This document shows, in pieces, positions 7,368 to 17,063 of a DNA stretch of 44,744 bases. The position numbers and the translations under genes were made by a program. Under the pieces are notes generated by a model. That model was not told the origin of the DNA. It saw nothing but the letters and a program-made list of their open reading frames with translations, and ran no database searches. The stretch's first letter is position 1; each line of letters opens with the position of its first letter. Source of the DNA: Bacteroidaceae bacterium (lineage in GTDB: Bacteria; Bacteroidota; Bacteroidia; Bacteroidales; Bacteroidaceae); contig JAGCPY010000037.1 in NCBI GenBank assembly GCA_017965425.1, positions 1 to 44,744 of the forward strand. Reading direction: 5' to 3'.

Positions 7368-9076
7368 ACTATACTATACAACAATAGGATGATCAGCTGG
7401 GCTGTCAGGATGCGTAGGAACATGCAAAGCGGATAAACCGTGGAGTAGCCTACGGCTGGTGCATCGTTGTTGGCCGTCTGGTTGGCATAGGCAAGGGCAG
7501 GAGGGTCTGTGGTGGCACCTGCTATCAGGCCCATGAGGGTAAAGTAGTTCAATTTGTAACGCAGGCGCGCGAGGGTACCTATAATAATAATTGGGATGAT
7601 GGTGATGAGGAAACCTGTCCAGACGTAGGTGAGGCCATCGCCTTCGGTGACGGTGTGCCAGAATGTCGCTCCGGCTTTGATGCCGACGGAAGCGAGGAAG
7701 AGCACAAGGCCGAACTCGCGCAGCATCAGGTTGGCTGAGGTGGTGGTATAGCTTACCAGATGTGCCTTGTAGCCGAAGCGTCCAATAAGAATGGCAATGA
7801 TGAGGGGGCCGCCGGCAAGACCTAACTTGACGGGTGTAGGCACGCCAGGCAGTGCAATGGGCATCATGCCGAAGATGATACCGCAGACGATGCCGATGAA
7901 CAGTGCGGACAGGTTGGGGTGATCAAGACGTTTCATCTCATTGCCTAGCACACTGGCCACGCGCTGCACAGCGTCCTCTGGACCCACGCACACCACCTTG
8001 TCGCCAATCTGTATTCGCAGGTTCTGGTCGGCGAAGAGGTTCATTCCGTTGCGCAGGATGCGTGTCACGTTCACTCCATAGACAGAGCTGAAATGCAGCT
8101 GTCCGAAGGTCTTGCCGTTCACGTTGGGCTGCGTCACAAGAATATTCCTCGAGACCATCGGCACATCCTGTTCCTGCCATTCCACATGATCTACAGGGCC
8201 GATGAAGGCGGAGATGGCTTCCCAGTCGTCTTCGGCACAGGTGATGTACATTAAATCGCCCACGTTGACAATGGTGTCGCGGTTGGGGATGGTCACGTGA
8301 CCTTCGTGCAGGAAGCGAGAACAGACAAAGTTGCGTCCTAAGAAGTCTCTCACTTGAAGGATGGTACGTCCGTTCAGGGCTTTGTTCTCTGCGCGGAGTG
8401 TCATGCGGTGAGGCTTGGCGTGAGGATTCTCGTTCATCTCTTTCTCAATCTGCTCGGCTTCTTTTTTCAGGCTGATGCCGCAGATGTAGCGAAGAGCGAT
8501 GGTAGCACCGATGATACCCACGACACCAAGCGGATAGGCACAAGCGTAACCTGAGGCAATCTGTGGTATCTGTGCGGCACCTTTGTAGATGGAGTTGACA
8601 GCTTCTGAGGCGGCACCCAAGCCAGGGGTGTTGGTGATGGCACCGCAGAGCACGCCCGTCATCATACTGAGGTTCCAAACGTTCTCGCCGCCCTTGATGG
8701 ACGGGTCGTAGAAAAGGATGAAGTAGAGGGCCAACATCGTGATGACGTTCAGCCCCACAATGCCCATTGCCAGCATGTTGGCCGTGATGCCACCCTTGGC
8801 GAAGCTCTCGAAGAAGCCAGGTCCGACCTGTAGGCCGATGCAATAGACAAAAAGGATGAGGCCAAAGTCCTGCACATAGTTGAGCACCTCCGGGGTGCCG
8901 GTGAAGCCGATGTGTCCAGCCAGGATGCCTGCAAAGAGCACGAAGGTGACACCCAGCGAAATTCCGAAAATCTTGAAGCGTCCGAGGGCAATGCCTACGG
9001 CGATGACCAACGAATAGAGCACGACAATGTGTGCTATCGAGTCGGTGTTCGTGAAAAGATTGATGAGCCAATCCAT
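7364..9076 (-). CDS. Putative AspT/YidE-family membrane transporter with two RCK-C domains
   Basis: This is an inner-membrane transporter of the aspartate:alanine exchanger family. The start chosen is MDWLINLF at 9076, giving 570 aa; an open frame extends upstream to 9598 but crosses the promoter region and the divergent gene and is not credible as protein. Two hydrophobic AspT duplication domains (about 10-190 and 380-570) flank two soluble TrkA-C/RCK-C-like domains, [16 protein letters not shown]... and [16 protein letters not shown].... This N-TM/RCK-RCK/TM-C order is the family signature. The substrate cannot be read; homologues are usually annotated as putative transporters. A promoter at 9108-9101 leaves a 5' leader of about 18 nt, and cysQ follows by 4-bp overlap. 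Confidence 0.9.
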   Translation of the reverse strand: MDWLINLFTNTDSIAHIVVLYSLVIAVGIALGRFKIFGISLGVTFVLFAGILAGHIGFTGTPEVLNYVQDFGLILFVYCIGLQVGPGFFESFAKGGITANMLAMGIVGLNVITMLALYFILFYDPSIKGGENVWNLSMMTGVLCGAITNTPGLGAASEAVNSIYKGAAQIPQIASGYACAYPLGVVGIIGATIALRYICGISLKKEAEQIEKEMNENPHAKPHRMTLRAENKALNGRTILQVRDFLGRNFVCSRFLHEGHVTIPNRDTIVNVGDLMYITCAEDDWEAISAFIGPVDHVEWQEQDVPMVSRNILVTQPNVNGKTFGQLHFSSVYGVNVTRILRNGMNLFADQNLRIQIGDKVVCVGPEDAVQRVASVLGNEMKRLDHPNLSALFIGIVCGIIFGMMPIALPGVPTPVKLGLAGGPLIIAILIGRFGYKAHLVSYTTTSANLMLREFGLVLFLASVGIKAGATFWHTVTEGDGLTYVWTGFLITIIPIIIIGTLARLRYKLNYFTLMGLIAGATTDPPALAYANQTANNDAPAVGYSTVYPLCMFLRILTAQLIILLLYSIV

Positions 9077-9100
9077 AGAAAAGAATATTGAATGATGGCG

Positions 9101-9108
9101 CAAAGATA
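9101..9108 (-). promoter_or_regulatory. Promoter of the AspT-like transporter-cysQ operon
   Basis: TATCTTTG on the minus strand is an exact -7 element 25 bp upstream of the transporter ATG. A TTG at 9133-9131 is a fair -33 element. It diverges from the promoter at 9194. Confidence 0.7.
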
Positions 9109-9193
9109 CATAAAATATCGGCACGTTACGCAATATTTCTTTGTTTTCTGTGCTTTCTTCGAGACTCTTTTCCGTTTTTCCACTTTTTTCTGC

Positions 9194-9201
9194 TATCTTT
9201 G
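9194..9201 (+). promoter_or_regulatory. Promoter of the COG2509-type gene, overlapping its start codon
   Basis: TATCTTTG is an exact -7 element ending 4 bp before the ATG at 9206. With the usual 6-8 bp from the element to the transcript start, the mRNA would begin at or within the start codon, so the transcript looks leaderless. Confidence 0.6.
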
Positions 9202-9205
9202 CGCC

Positions 9206-10780
9206 ATGATACGTGATTTCCAACTGCGTCTGCTGCCTCAGATGGCAGCCTCCGACGCCGAGATTAGACAACATGTGGCCGACGAAGGTGGGCTGAACAT
9301 CCGCGATATTCGTGCACAGCGCATCCTCCGCAGAAGTATCGATGCCCGTCAGCGGCAGATCTTCGTGAACCTGACGGTACGGGTGTGGGTCAACGAGGAA
9401 CCCGAAACAGAAGCTTTCCAAAGGACTGACTATCCTTGCGTTGAGAACCGCCCGTCGGTGGTTGTCGTCGGAGCTGGACCTGGAGGCTTGTTTGCCGCTT
9501 TGCGCTTGATAGAACTGGGGCTGCGTCCCATTGTCGTAGAGCGGGGCAAGGATGTTCACGAACGCAAGCGTGACATCGCCCGCATCTCGCGTGAGCATCT
9601 GGTGAATCCAGAAAGCAACTATTCTTTCGGCGAGGGCGGTGCTGGAGCCTATTCAGACGGGAAACTCTATACACGTTCCAAGAAGCGCGGGTCGGTGGAG
9701 AAAATCCTGAACGTTTTCTGCCAGCATGGTGCACAGACCTCCATTCTTGCCGATGCTCATCCTCACATCGGTACCGACCGCCTGCCACGTGTCATCGAGA
9801 ATATCCGCAACACCATCCTTCAGGCTGGTGGCGAAGTACATTTCCAGACGAGGATGACCGACTTGCTCATTGAGGGCGACAAGGTCATGGGCATCGTGGC
9901 AGAAGACGTAAATGGAAGTGTCGAGTTTCATGGCCCAGTCATCCTTGCCACTGGCCATTCTGCCCGCGATGTCTATCGTTTGTTGGCGGCAAGGAATATC
10001 GAGATCGAGGCCAAGGGCATAGCCGTGGGCGTGCGTCTGGAGCACCCGTCGCAGCTGATTGATCAGATTCAGTATCATTCCCGTGAAGGCCGTGGTCGCT
10101 GGTTGCCAGCTGCCGAATACAGCTATGTTCAGCAGGTTCGCGAACGCGGTGTCTATTCGTTCTGCATGTGTCCGGGTGGCTTTGTCGTGCCGGCAGCCAC
10201 AGGGCCGGAACAGGTGGTGGTGAATGGCATGAGTCCAAGTAATCGTGGTGGCAAGTGGAGCAATTCGGGCATGGTGGTCGAGATGCGTCCAGAGGATGTC
10301 CTCGCCGATGAAGGGGACAGCCTCGGTATGCTGCGCTATCAGGAGGAGTTGGAACGTCTGTGTTGGCAACAGGGCGGACGTCGGCAGACGGCACCCGCCC
10401 AGCGTATGTCAGACTTTGTCAATGGGCATCTGTCCTACGACCTGCCGGCATCGAGCTACGCGCCTGGACTCGTTTCTTCACCCTTGCATTTCTGGGTGCC
10501 GCCGTTCATTGCCGAACGCTTGCAAGAGGGCTTCCGCGTCTTTGGACGCAAGAGCCACGGCTTCCTCACGAATGAGGCGGTGGTCATCGGCGTGGAAACA
10601 CGCACGTCCTCTCCTGTGCGCATTATACGAAACAACGAGACCCTCCAACACGTGCGGTTGGAAGGTCTCTATCCTTGCGGCGAAGGTGCCGGTTATGCGG
10701 GTGGCATTGTCAGCGCGGCCATAGACGGCGAACGCTGTGCCGAAGCCTGTGCCGAGATGATGAAAGGCTTCTCGGTTTGA
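9206..10780 (+). CDS. FAD-dependent protein, COG2509 family (NAD(FAD)-utilizing dehydrogenase)
   Basis: The 524-aa flavoprotein belongs to a widespread family of unknown reaction. The start [12 protein letters not shown] matches how family members begin; the frame is open upstream to 9092 but that part lies across the promoter. An N-terminal alpha/beta domain (about 1-80) precedes a Rossmann FAD-binding motif [21 protein letters not shown] and an acidic end of the second strand, [23 protein letters not shown] is the conserved loop near the flavin, and [11 protein letters not shown] and [20 protein letters not shown] close the FAD site. The gene appears monocistronic and converges on the OmpA gene, stops 6 bp apart. 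The start codon is practically at the transcription start. Confidence 0.9.
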   Translation: MIRDFQLRLLPQMAASDAEIRQHVADEGGLNIRDIRAQRILRRSIDARQRQIFVNLTVRVWVNEEPETEAFQRTDYPCVENRPSVVVVGAGPGGLFAALRLIELGLRPIVVERGKDVHERKRDIARISREHLVNPESNYSFGEGGAGAYSDGKLYTRSKKRGSVEKILNVFCQHGAQTSILADAHPHIGTDRLPRVIENIRNTILQAGGEVHFQTRMTDLLIEGDKVMGIVAEDVNGSVEFHGPVILATGHSARDVYRLLAARNIEIEAKGIAVGVRLEHPSQLIDQIQYHSREGRGRWLPAAEYSYVQQVRERGVYSFCMCPGGFVVPAATGPEQVVVNGMSPSNRGGKWSNSGMVVEMRPEDVLADEGDSLGMLRYQEELERLCWQQGGRRQTAPAQRMSDFVNGHLSYDLPASSYAPGLVSSPLHFWVPPFIAERLQEGFRVFGRKSHGFLTNEAVVIGVETRTSSPVRIIRNNETLQHVRLEGLYPCGEGAGYAGGIVSAAIDGERCAEACAEMMKGFSV

Positions 10781-10786
10781 AGACTT

Positions 10787-11671
10787 TTACTGCGAATCTT
10801 TGTTCTCATCAGCTGGAGCCTGTTCGATGAGTTCCATGAATTCGTCGAGCTTCGGCGTGATGATGATTTGTGTACGGCGGTTACGCTGACGGCCCAGCTC
10901 GGTGTCGTTGGTCATGATGGGGTTGTACTCACCACGGCTACCGGCTGTCAGGCGCTTCGGCTCAACGCCATACTTGTTCTGCAGCTCCTGGACGACGCTG
11001 GAGGCACGCAGGGCAGCCAGATCCCAGTTGTTACGGATGTTGGGCTTCGAGATGGGCACGTTGTCGGTGTTACCCTCGATGAGCACGTCATAGTCCTTGT
11101 AGTCCTTGATAATCTTGGCAATCTTCGAGAGCGTTTCAGAAGCACGCTCGTTGATTTCATAGCTGCCGCTCTTGTAAAGCATGTTGTCGGCCAGTGACAC
11201 ATAGACGACACCCTTCAGCACCTGTACGTTGACCTCCTTGGTCTCTTCACGTGTGAGGGAGCGGGTCAGGTTCTCTGTCAGCGTGCGGTTCAGGCTGTCG
11301 CTGCGGTCCTTGGCTTCGATGAGGTGCTTGATGAAGCGGTTGCTCTCATTGATTTGATCCACGAGCTTGTTGATGTTGATGCCCCCTGTGGCATTGGCGG
11401 CGATACTGTTGTCGAGGGTCTTCTTCAGCTCATTGTAGCGCTTTGTCCATTCGTCCTTTTCTCTCTGGGCATCATCCAAACGGGTGGCGAGGCCACTGGC
11501 ATTGGTCTGGGAGGTCGCCAGCTCCACTTTCGTAGCGTGCTGCTGGTTCTGGAGTTCAGCATACTCTTTCTTGAGCTTGTTGTTTTCTTCTTGCAAGGCA
11601 GCATATTGCTTCTTGCTGACGCAGGAGGTCATCAGAACACCTGCGGTGAGGAGAATCAGAATCTTTTTCAT
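10787..11671 (-). CDS. OmpA-family outer-membrane lipoprotein
   Basis: The 294-aa protein anchors the outer membrane to peptidoglycan. It has a lipoprotein signal, MKKILILLTAGVLMTSC, with the acylated Cys at 17. A coiled coil of about 100 residues follows (KKQYAALQEENNKLKKEYAEL...). The C-terminal OmpA-like domain runs about 150-280 and carries the peptidoglycan-binding pattern: IEGNTDN, NWDLAALRASSVV and GRQRNRRTQI with the conserved Asp and Arg. There is no N-terminal beta barrel, so it resembles Pal/YiaD-type proteins. It has its own promoter with a leader of about 100 nt. Confidence 0.92.
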   Translation of the reverse strand: MKKILILLTAGVLMTSCVSKKQYAALQEENNKLKKEYAELQNQQHATKVELATSQTNASGLATRLDDAQREKDEWTKRYNELKKTLDNSIAANATGGININKLVDQINESNRFIKHLIEAKDRSDSLNRTLTENLTRSLTREETKEVNVQVLKGVVYVSLADNMLYKSGSYEINERASETLSKIAKIIKDYKDYDVLIEGNTDNVPISKPNIRNNWDLAALRASSVVQELQNKYGVEPKRLTAGSRGEYNPIMTNDTELGRQRNRRTQIIITPKLDEFMELIEQAPADENKDSQ

Positions 11672-11776
11672 CGTTTACTATTTCTTTTAAGTGATGTAAG
11701 CATTAAAAGTGTTTTCAATCTATTCGACACTTTCTTGGCAATAAGGTTTAAACAATTGTTGGTGTCTTTCCCGCTG

Positions 11777-11808
11777 CAAAGGAAAGCTTTTCTACAGAAC
11801 TGACCAAA
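11777..11808 (-). promoter_or_regulatory. Promoter of the OmpA lipoprotein gene
   Basis: On the minus strand TTTG (11808-11805) and TTCCTTTG (11784-11777) are 20 bp apart; the -7 element has one mismatch to TAnnTTTG. The transcript would start near 11770, leaving a leader of about 100 nt. Confidence 0.6.
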
Positions 11809-11879
11809 AAAATCTACGTTATTTATCTTAAATCAAGTTAAAAGGCACAAAAGAGGCGTTGAAACTCATCAAAAAGGCA

Positions 11880-11887
11880 TACCTTTG
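11880..11887 (+). promoter_or_regulatory. Promoter of the GH43 arabinanase gene
   Basis: TACCTTTG is an exact -7 element 24 bp upstream of the ATG at 11912. A GTTG about 18 bp upstream is a weak -33 element. Confidence 0.65.
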
Positions 11888-11911
11888 GCCACATTTAAAC
11901 GAATAATCGTG

Positions 11912-14794
11912 ATGAAAAAATGCAAGTTTGTTGCGCTCCTGCTGTTTGCAGGTGCCGCACAGATGACGGCGGCAGATGTCGTCGAACTGACACAAACCGA
12001 AGTGAACAACCTCTATAAAACGGTCAACCGTGCAACCGTGAGCGTTCACGATCCTTCGGTCGTCCATACCTCGGGTTCCACCTATTATATTATAGGGACT
12101 CACAGGGGTTGGGCACGTTCAAACGACAACCTCATCAGCTGGCAGGGCTTGGACAACAGGAATCTTTTCGGAACCGTGAACGCCAGCGGGAAAGTGGTGG
12201 TGGCTGATTACGCTCAAGCCTTCTCCGACAACCAGACGAAGAAAGTCAAGGCGCTGGTGAACGGCACCGTGCAGGAAGTGGACTTCGGACCTTTTGACGC
12301 TAAGGCGTGGGCGCAGGCCGACGACGCTCAATGGGATATCGGCGGCAACCTCTGGGCTCCTGACCTCATCTATAATCCCACGATGAAGAAATGGTGCATG
12401 TACATGAGTGTCAACGGCAATACCTGGAACTCCGTCATCGTCCTGCTGACCGCCAGCTCCATCACAGGACCGTATGTCTATCAAGGCCCCGTTACCTTCT
12501 CTGGCTTCCTCAATACCACCAATGCAGCCATCAACTGGAAGAAAACCGACCTCGAACTGGCCATCGGCAAACAGGCTACCTTGCCCGACCGTTATAACCG
12601 AGGCGGTGAATGGGGAACATACTGGCCCAACAACATCGACCCCTGTGTGTTCTTCGACGACGAAGGGCAACTGTGGATGAGCTACGGCTCGTGGAGCGGC
12701 GGCATCTTCCTGTTGAAGCTTGATAAGGAAACAGGCCTGCGCGACTACACCGTCACTTATCCCGTCCAAAACGACTCCAAGGGACGTGCCGTCACCGACC
12801 CCTACTATGGTCGCCGCATTGCCGGTGGCTACTACAGCAGCGGCGAAGCTTCCTACATCCAGAAAATCGGAAAGTACTATTATCTGTTCCTTTCTTATGG
12901 CTATCTTGATTCCACCGGCGGTTACGAGGTGGCCATCTTCCGTAGCGAGAAACTCGAAGGGCCCTATCTCGATGCGGCTGGCCTCGATGCCTTCTACAAT
13001 GGCCGCTACTGGCTCAACTACGGACCGAACCAGCAGACGACGGGTGGAATGCGACCCTTCGGTGCCTATGCCGATTGGGGCTTCATGACCGTGGGCGAGT
13101 TGGCACAGGGCCACAACAGCGCCATCGTCGATGATCAGGGCCGTGCCTTCATCGTCTATCACACCCGTTTCAACAACGGCGGCGAAGGCCATCAGGTGCG
13201 CGTCCACCAGCTTTTCCAGAACAAGGACGGATGGCTCTGTGCAGCTCCGTTCCAGTTTGACGGTGAAGAAGATACCGACCAGACCTTGGCCGCCGGATGC
13301 CGCTACACCAAGGAGCAGATTGTCGGCGACTATGATGTCCTCATCCACCGCTACCGCCTCGACCACGAGAACCGCGAAGTCGTCACGCCCATCCATCTGA
13401 CCTTGACCGATAAGGGGAGGGTGACCGGCGATCTGTCCGGCACTTGGTCGATGACCGATGGCACCGCCTACATCCGCCTGACTGTGGACAAGGTGACATA
13501 CGACGGCGTGGTCGTTCAGCAACAAATCGACGGCACCACCATGAAAGCCATCTGCTTCACTGCCACCGCCACCTCCGGCGTCAGCATCTGGGGTTACAAG
13601 GCTGAGCCGCAATATGCCATTGCCTATACTGCCAGTCAATATACCATTCCCGTGCGGGCCAATCAGAGTATCAGCAAGAACCTCAACCTCTTCGGGAAAG
13701 GGTATTTCGGTGCCGCGATAGAATGGGAGAGCTCTGTGCCCAGCGTCATCTCGAATACAGGCAAGTACTGCCCGGCAGACACCGCCACTCGCGTGACACT
13801 CACTTGCCGCATCAAAGCCGAGAACTATGTTTTCGAACGTTCCTTTAACGTCACCGCCCAGAAGGCGACGGAGCTCACCGGCGACTATCGTTCAGGAATC
13901 GTTGCTTACTACGACTTCGACGAAAAACCCACGTCCAACCTCTATGAAGAGAGCCAGCGGGCCACCTACAGCCGCGTGGGTTCTGGCACGGCACCCGTGT
14001 TGGAGGAAGACTTGGCACGCTTCGGCCAGGTGGTTCACGTCTTTGGTGGTGAGCAGAAGAACAGCAGCTACGTCCGTTTCCCCAATCCCCTGCAAGGACG
14101 CACCAACCTCGACGGGTTCACCATCGCCACATGGGTCAACCGTGCCGACGAAGACCTGTGGAACGGATTGCTGACATTCACCGACAAGATGGGCAACCTC
14201 ACGTCGGCCATCACCCAGCGTCTCTTCCTCACGGGCAACGGCTACATCGGTTTCTCCGCTGGCGACGATTTCTTCGACATCAACCGTCCGAACGACGCTG
14301 GCACCAACGCCACTCAGTTCATCCCCGTCGGCAACTGGTCATTCGTCGTCCTCACCGTGTCTGCCTCGGACGGTGTGAGCCTTTATGTCGATCAGACAAA
14401 GAAGACCCACAAGACCTTTGTCTCCAGCGCCGGTTCAGGTTCCACGGCAACGGCCTCGGCCAAGCTCTTTGACTACCAGAAGGTGCTCGACTTCATATCC
14501 ACGGCGGGCTATATGCAACTCGGCGTCGGTTCGCCGTGGGGTTCGGCTGAAGCGTGGTTCGACGACCTCTTGATTTATGACCGTGCCCTCTCTGCCAGCG
14601 ATGTCCGTGCCCTCAACACGATGGCGAACCGTGTTGCCGACTTCGGACCTGAAGGCAACACGGGCATTGCCGACAACAAATCAATCATCCTGGGACGACC
14701 GCAAGGCACTTTTGACCTTCTCGGACGGCCAGTAAGCCGTAAATCCCCAGGACTCTACATCATCAACGGTCGCAAGATGGTGGTGAAAGAGTGA
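11912..14794 (+). CDS. Secreted GH43 endo-alpha-1,5-arabinanase-like glycosidase with LamG domain
   Basis: This predicted exported enzyme hydrolyses arabinan or related pectin side chains. The 960-aa product starts at MKKCKFVALLLFAGAAQMTAA, a Sec signal; a TTG upstream is not preferred. A five-bladed GH43 propeller follows, with Asp47 in VHDPSVV (base), Asp243 in NNIDPCVFF (pKa modulator) and Glu312 in SSGEASYI (acid). Residues about 470-565 fit the GH43 C-terminal beta domain, about 570-650 a degenerate Ig-like domain, and about 655-905 a LamG/ConA-like jelly roll that may bind carbohydrate. The protein ends with FDLLGRPVSRKSPGLYIING..., a tail shared with three other secreted proteins here. 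The stop is 3 bp from the convergent radA stop. No SusC/SusD pair is nearby. Confidence 0.9.
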   Translation: MKKCKFVALLLFAGAAQMTAADVVELTQTEVNNLYKTVNRATVSVHDPSVVHTSGSTYYIIGTHRGWARSNDNLISWQGLDNRNLFGTVNASGKVVVADYAQAFSDNQTKKVKALVNGTVQEVDFGPFDAKAWAQADDAQWDIGGNLWAPDLIYNPTMKKWCMYMSVNGNTWNSVIVLLTASSITGPYVYQGPVTFSGFLNTTNAAINWKKTDLELAIGKQATLPDRYNRGGEWGTYWPNNIDPCVFFDDEGQLWMSYGSWSGGIFLLKLDKETGLRDYTVTYPVQNDSKGRAVTDPYYGRRIAGGYYSSGEASYIQKIGKYYYLFLSYGYLDSTGGYEVAIFRSEKLEGPYLDAAGLDAFYNGRYWLNYGPNQQTTGGMRPFGAYADWGFMTVGELAQGHNSAIVDDQGRAFIVYHTRFNNGGEGHQVRVHQLFQNKDGWLCAAPFQFDGEEDTDQTLAAGCRYTKEQIVGDYDVLIHRYRLDHENREVVTPIHLTLTDKGRVTGDLSGTWSMTDGTAYIRLTVDKVTYDGVVVQQQIDGTTMKAICFTATATSGVSIWGYKAEPQYAIAYTASQYTIPVRANQSISKNLNLFGKGYFGAAIEWESSVPSVISNTGKYCPADTATRVTLTCRIKAENYVFERSFNVTAQKATELTGDYRSGIVAYYDFDEKPTSNLYEESQRATYSRVGSGTAPVLEEDLARFGQVVHVFGGEQKNSSYVRFPNPLQGRTNLDGFTIATWVNRADEDLWNGLLTFTDKMGNLTSAITQRLFLTGNGYIGFSAGDDFFDINRPNDAGTNATQFIPVGNWSFVVLTVSASDGVSLYVDQTKKTHKTFVSSAGSGSTATASAKLFDYQKVLDFISTAGYMQLGVGSPWGSAEAWFDDLLIYDRALSASDVRALNTMANRVADFGPEGNTGIADNKSIILGRPQGTFDLLGRPVSRKSPGLYIINGRKMVVKE

Positions 14795-14797
14795 GCG

Positions 14798-16234
14798 TCA
14801 TCCGAACAGGGCGCGGAAGGCATCTTCGACGCGACGGCACGGAGTAATCGTGATGTGAAAGTCGTGCGGGTTGATGGCTTTCAGGTTGGCGGCAGGAATC
14901 AAGATACGTTTGAATCCCAACTTTTGTGCCTCGGCCACCCTTTGCTCAATGCGGCTGACGGGACGGATTTCGCCCGAGAGACCCACTTCTCCGCAGAGTG
15001 CCGTATCTGCCTCTATGGCCGTATCGACATTGGAACTGAGGATGGCCGCGATGACGCCGAGGTCGATGGCGGGATCTGTCACGCGCAGGCCGCCTGCAAT
15101 ATTCAGGAACACATCTTTTTGTGCCAGCTTGAAGCCGACGCGCTTCTCCAGCACCGCCAGCAGCATGTTCAGCCGGCGGTAGTCGAAACCGTTGGCCGAA
15201 CGTTGGGCAGTGCCGTAAGCTGCAGTGCTCACCAGCGCCTGCGTCTCGATGAGGAAAGGTCTCACGCCTTCGATGGCGGCGGCAATGGCGATGCCGCTGA
15301 GGCCGTCTTGGTTGTCGGTCAACAACAATTCAGAGGGATTGGCCACGGGACGCAAGCCGTCGGCACGCATTTCATAGATGCCCAGCTCAGACGTACTGCC
15401 GAAACGGTTCTTCTGTGCGCGCAGGATGCGGTAGAGGTAATGCTGGTCGCCCTCGAACTGCAACACGGTATCGACGATATGTTCCAGCACCTTCGGCCCG
15501 GCGATGGTGCCTTCCTTGTTGATGTGTCCGATGAGGATGGTGCTCGGCCCCCCGCTCTTCGCATGTTTCAACAGGGCTGCGGCGCATTCGCGAATCTGCG
15601 AGAGGCTGCCCGGTGAACTTTCCACCGTTTCCGTGCTGACGGTTTGGATGCTGTCAATGACGACCAAGTCTGGGTGCTCTGCCTCGATATGCTGGAAGAT
15701 GTTTTCGAGCGACGTGTCGCAGACAACCAACAGCCCCTCCCCAGCCCCTCCCCGAGGAGGGACGTCCAAACTGGTTGTCATCCTCTCAGATCCCCCCTCC
15801 CCAGGGAGGGGCTGGGAGTGGGCTTTTAATCTTTCCGCCCTCAGTTTCAGCTGCCTCGCGCTTTCTTCGCCGCTCACATACAGCACTTTCTTGTCCGACA
15901 GGCGCAACACCGTTTGCAAGATGAGCGTACTCTTGCCAATGCCGGGCTCGCCGCCCAACAACACGAGGCTACCGGGCACCAGGCCACCGCCGAGGACGCG
16001 GTTCAGCTCCTCGTCGTGCATATCCATACGAGGCTCCTCGTCGGCACGGATCTCTGAGAGGGGGATGGGCGACGACTCCTTTCTCCCGATGTCGGGGAGG
16101 GGTAGGGGGCTGGCCGCCTTGATTCTGATCTCCTTGAACGTATTCCACTGCCCGCAGCTGGGGCACTTGCCCAACCACTTCGAGCTCTCTTGTCCGCAGT
16201 TGTCGCAGACATACATTACCTTGTCCTTTGCCAT
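14798..16234 (-). CDS. radA: DNA repair protein RadA with in-frame repeat-element insertion
   Basis: RadA (Sms) is a RecA-like ATPase that helps process recombination intermediates. The 478-aa protein has the N-terminal C4 zinc finger (Cys10, 13, 24, 27), Walker A GGEPGIGKST at 94-103, Walker B LVVIDS, the RadA-specific KNRFGS motif, and a Lon-like C-terminal domain (GGLRVTDPAIDLGVI...). Between LRAERL and VVCDTSL, where relatives have only a few residues, there are about 30 extra residues (138-167) rich in Gly, Pro and Ser (SQPLPGEGG...VPPRGGAGEG), encoded by a palindromic GC-rich element. A second Pro-rich stretch, SPLPLPDIGRKE at 42-53, also looks element-derived. The reading frame and all key motifs are kept, so the protein is probably functional. 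Confidence 0.95.
   Translation of the reverse strand: MAKDKVMYVCDNCGQESSKWLGKCPSCGQWNTFKEIRIKAASPLPLPDIGRKESSPIPLSEIRADEEPRMDMHDEELNRVLGGGLVPGSLVLLGGEPGIGKSTLILQTVLRLSDKKVLYVSGEESARQLKLRAERLKAHSQPLPGEGGSERMTTSLDVPPRGGAGEGLLVVCDTSLENIFQHIEAEHPDLVVIDSIQTVSTETVESSPGSLSQIRECAAALLKHAKSGGPSTILIGHINKEGTIAGPKVLEHIVDTVLQFEGDQHYLYRILRAQKNRFGSTSELGIYEMRADGLRPVANPSELLLTDNQDGLSGIAIAAAIEGVRPFLIETQALVSTAAYGTAQRSANGFDYRRLNMLLAVLEKRVGFKLAQKDVFLNIAGGLRVTDPAIDLGVIAAILSSNVDTAIEADTALCGEVGLSGEIRPVSRIEQRVAEAQKLGFKRILIPAANLKAINPHDFHITITPCRRVEDAFRALFG
15734..15822. repeat. GC-rich palindromic mini-element inside radA
   Basis: The left arm (15734-15761) and right arm (15792-15822) are imperfect inverted copies: CCCCTCCCCAGCCCCTCCCC on the left and, reverse-complemented, CCCACTCCCAGCCCCTCCCT on the right. 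Each arm is itself a hairpin (CCCTCC...GGAGGG). About 30 bp lie between them. The element is translated in frame within RadA. Confidence 0.8.
16083..16114. repeat. Possible decayed arm of the same GC-rich element in radA
   Basis: CTCCCGATGTCGGGGAG is a near-palindrome followed by GGGTAGGGGGCTGG, resembling one arm of the element at 15734-15822. It encodes Pro-rich residues 42-53 of RadA. Only one arm is seen, so the relation is tentative. Confidence 0.45.
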
Positions 16235-16278
16235 TCAACAGATGTTCGAAAAGAGGGTTTCATGAACGTTTCTGGCTG

Positions 16279-16286
16279 CGAAGATA
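16279..16286 (-). promoter_or_regulatory. Candidate radA promoter
   Basis: On the minus strand TATCTTCG matches TAnnTTTG except for one base and lies 45 bp upstream of the radA ATG. No clear -33 element is present. Confidence 0.4.
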
Positions 16287-16398
16287 AGCATTATTTCCCG
16301 AACCAACCGCAAGACACACCCATTTTTTTGTTCATGCTCCCGTACAATGAACACACTCTACGCCTTCCGGCCACCTCCATCCACTTACATGGCTCAAG

Positions 16399-16545
16399 TT
16401 CCGGATGTATGAATACGCAGCAACGAAGCGCCCCAGCGGGACAGCAAACAGTCAGCCAAGGGCATCTCCCTGGGTGATAATCAATAGGTTATATTTCGCC
16501 CTGTAAGGGCAAAAGCATAAAAATATACTTTTTGAAGTGGACTCA
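16399..16545 (+). repeat. Dispersed intergenic repeat, copy 1
   Basis: Two segments recur in inverted orientation in the region 36687-37005. GTATGAATACGCAGCAACGA with its flank (16405-16450) matches 37003-36955, and ATCAATAGGTTATATTTCGC through GAAGTGGACTCAA (16480-16545) matches 36750-36683. Identity is high but not complete. The right end resembles the terminal inverted repeat of the 36687-36878 element. Confidence 0.8.
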
Positions 16546-16670
16546 ATAAATATATAATCCAATGAATAATTCGCGCTAAATGCATTTCCATTTGCCTGAA
16601 ATAGAATCTGTTGGCGATATCAAGCCCAAAGTTCATGAATCATTTAGGTTCAATTACATGGGATATTAGG

Positions 16671-16767
16671 AAAAATCCCTCAATCCCTCACCATTCCCGT
16701 TAATCGTCTTAACAACAGTGGTTTACAGGTGAGGGATTGGTGAGGGATTGGTGAGGGATGGTGAGGG
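16671..16767 (+). repeat. GAGGGAT-rich inverted element, left copy
   Basis: The element reads AATCCCTCAATCCCTCACCA, then a variable 35-nt core, then iterated GGTGAGGGATT units. The two ends are mutually complementary, so each copy can fold into a hairpin. The reverse complement of 17273-17372 matches both ends closely while the core differs. Confidence 0.85.
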
Positions 16768-17063
16768 TTTTCTTCATCGAAAGTCAAAAACGATTCAAGT
16801 TTCGCAAGAATGAACAAACAGCAATGAAATGCCCTAAAAGGGCAGTGAGCAGTCTGCCTAGGGCAGCCGCACTGGGTATTGAACGACGCATAAATAGTCG
16901 CCCTGTGCTCTGCCCAAAGGGACGCTCCATACTTTGAGAAGGGGCAAAAGCATATCGTCATCATAATGCTTTTGCCTTTCTAGGGCGGATTTTCCCTTCC
17001 ACGTTGTACCCAGGGCCGTGCCCTGGGCTATGTGCTTATTGGCCTTTCTTTTTTTTTTATCGG

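Noticed and set aside
9077-9598. N-terminal extension of the AspT-like transporter
   Set aside because: It would overlap the divergent flavoprotein gene and its promoter, and the family N-terminus begins at MDWLINLF.
12119-13639. 506-aa minus-strand open frame opposite the GH43 gene
   Set aside because: Composition is biased (Gly, Val, Asp-rich), no family is recognisable, and the plus strand encodes a clear enzyme.
16190-16477. Short frames over the dispersed repeats ending MNTQQRSAP... (also 36886-37131)
   Set aside because: The shared peptide comes from the repeated DNA itself; the frames lack starts and conserved ends, so they are not counted as genes.
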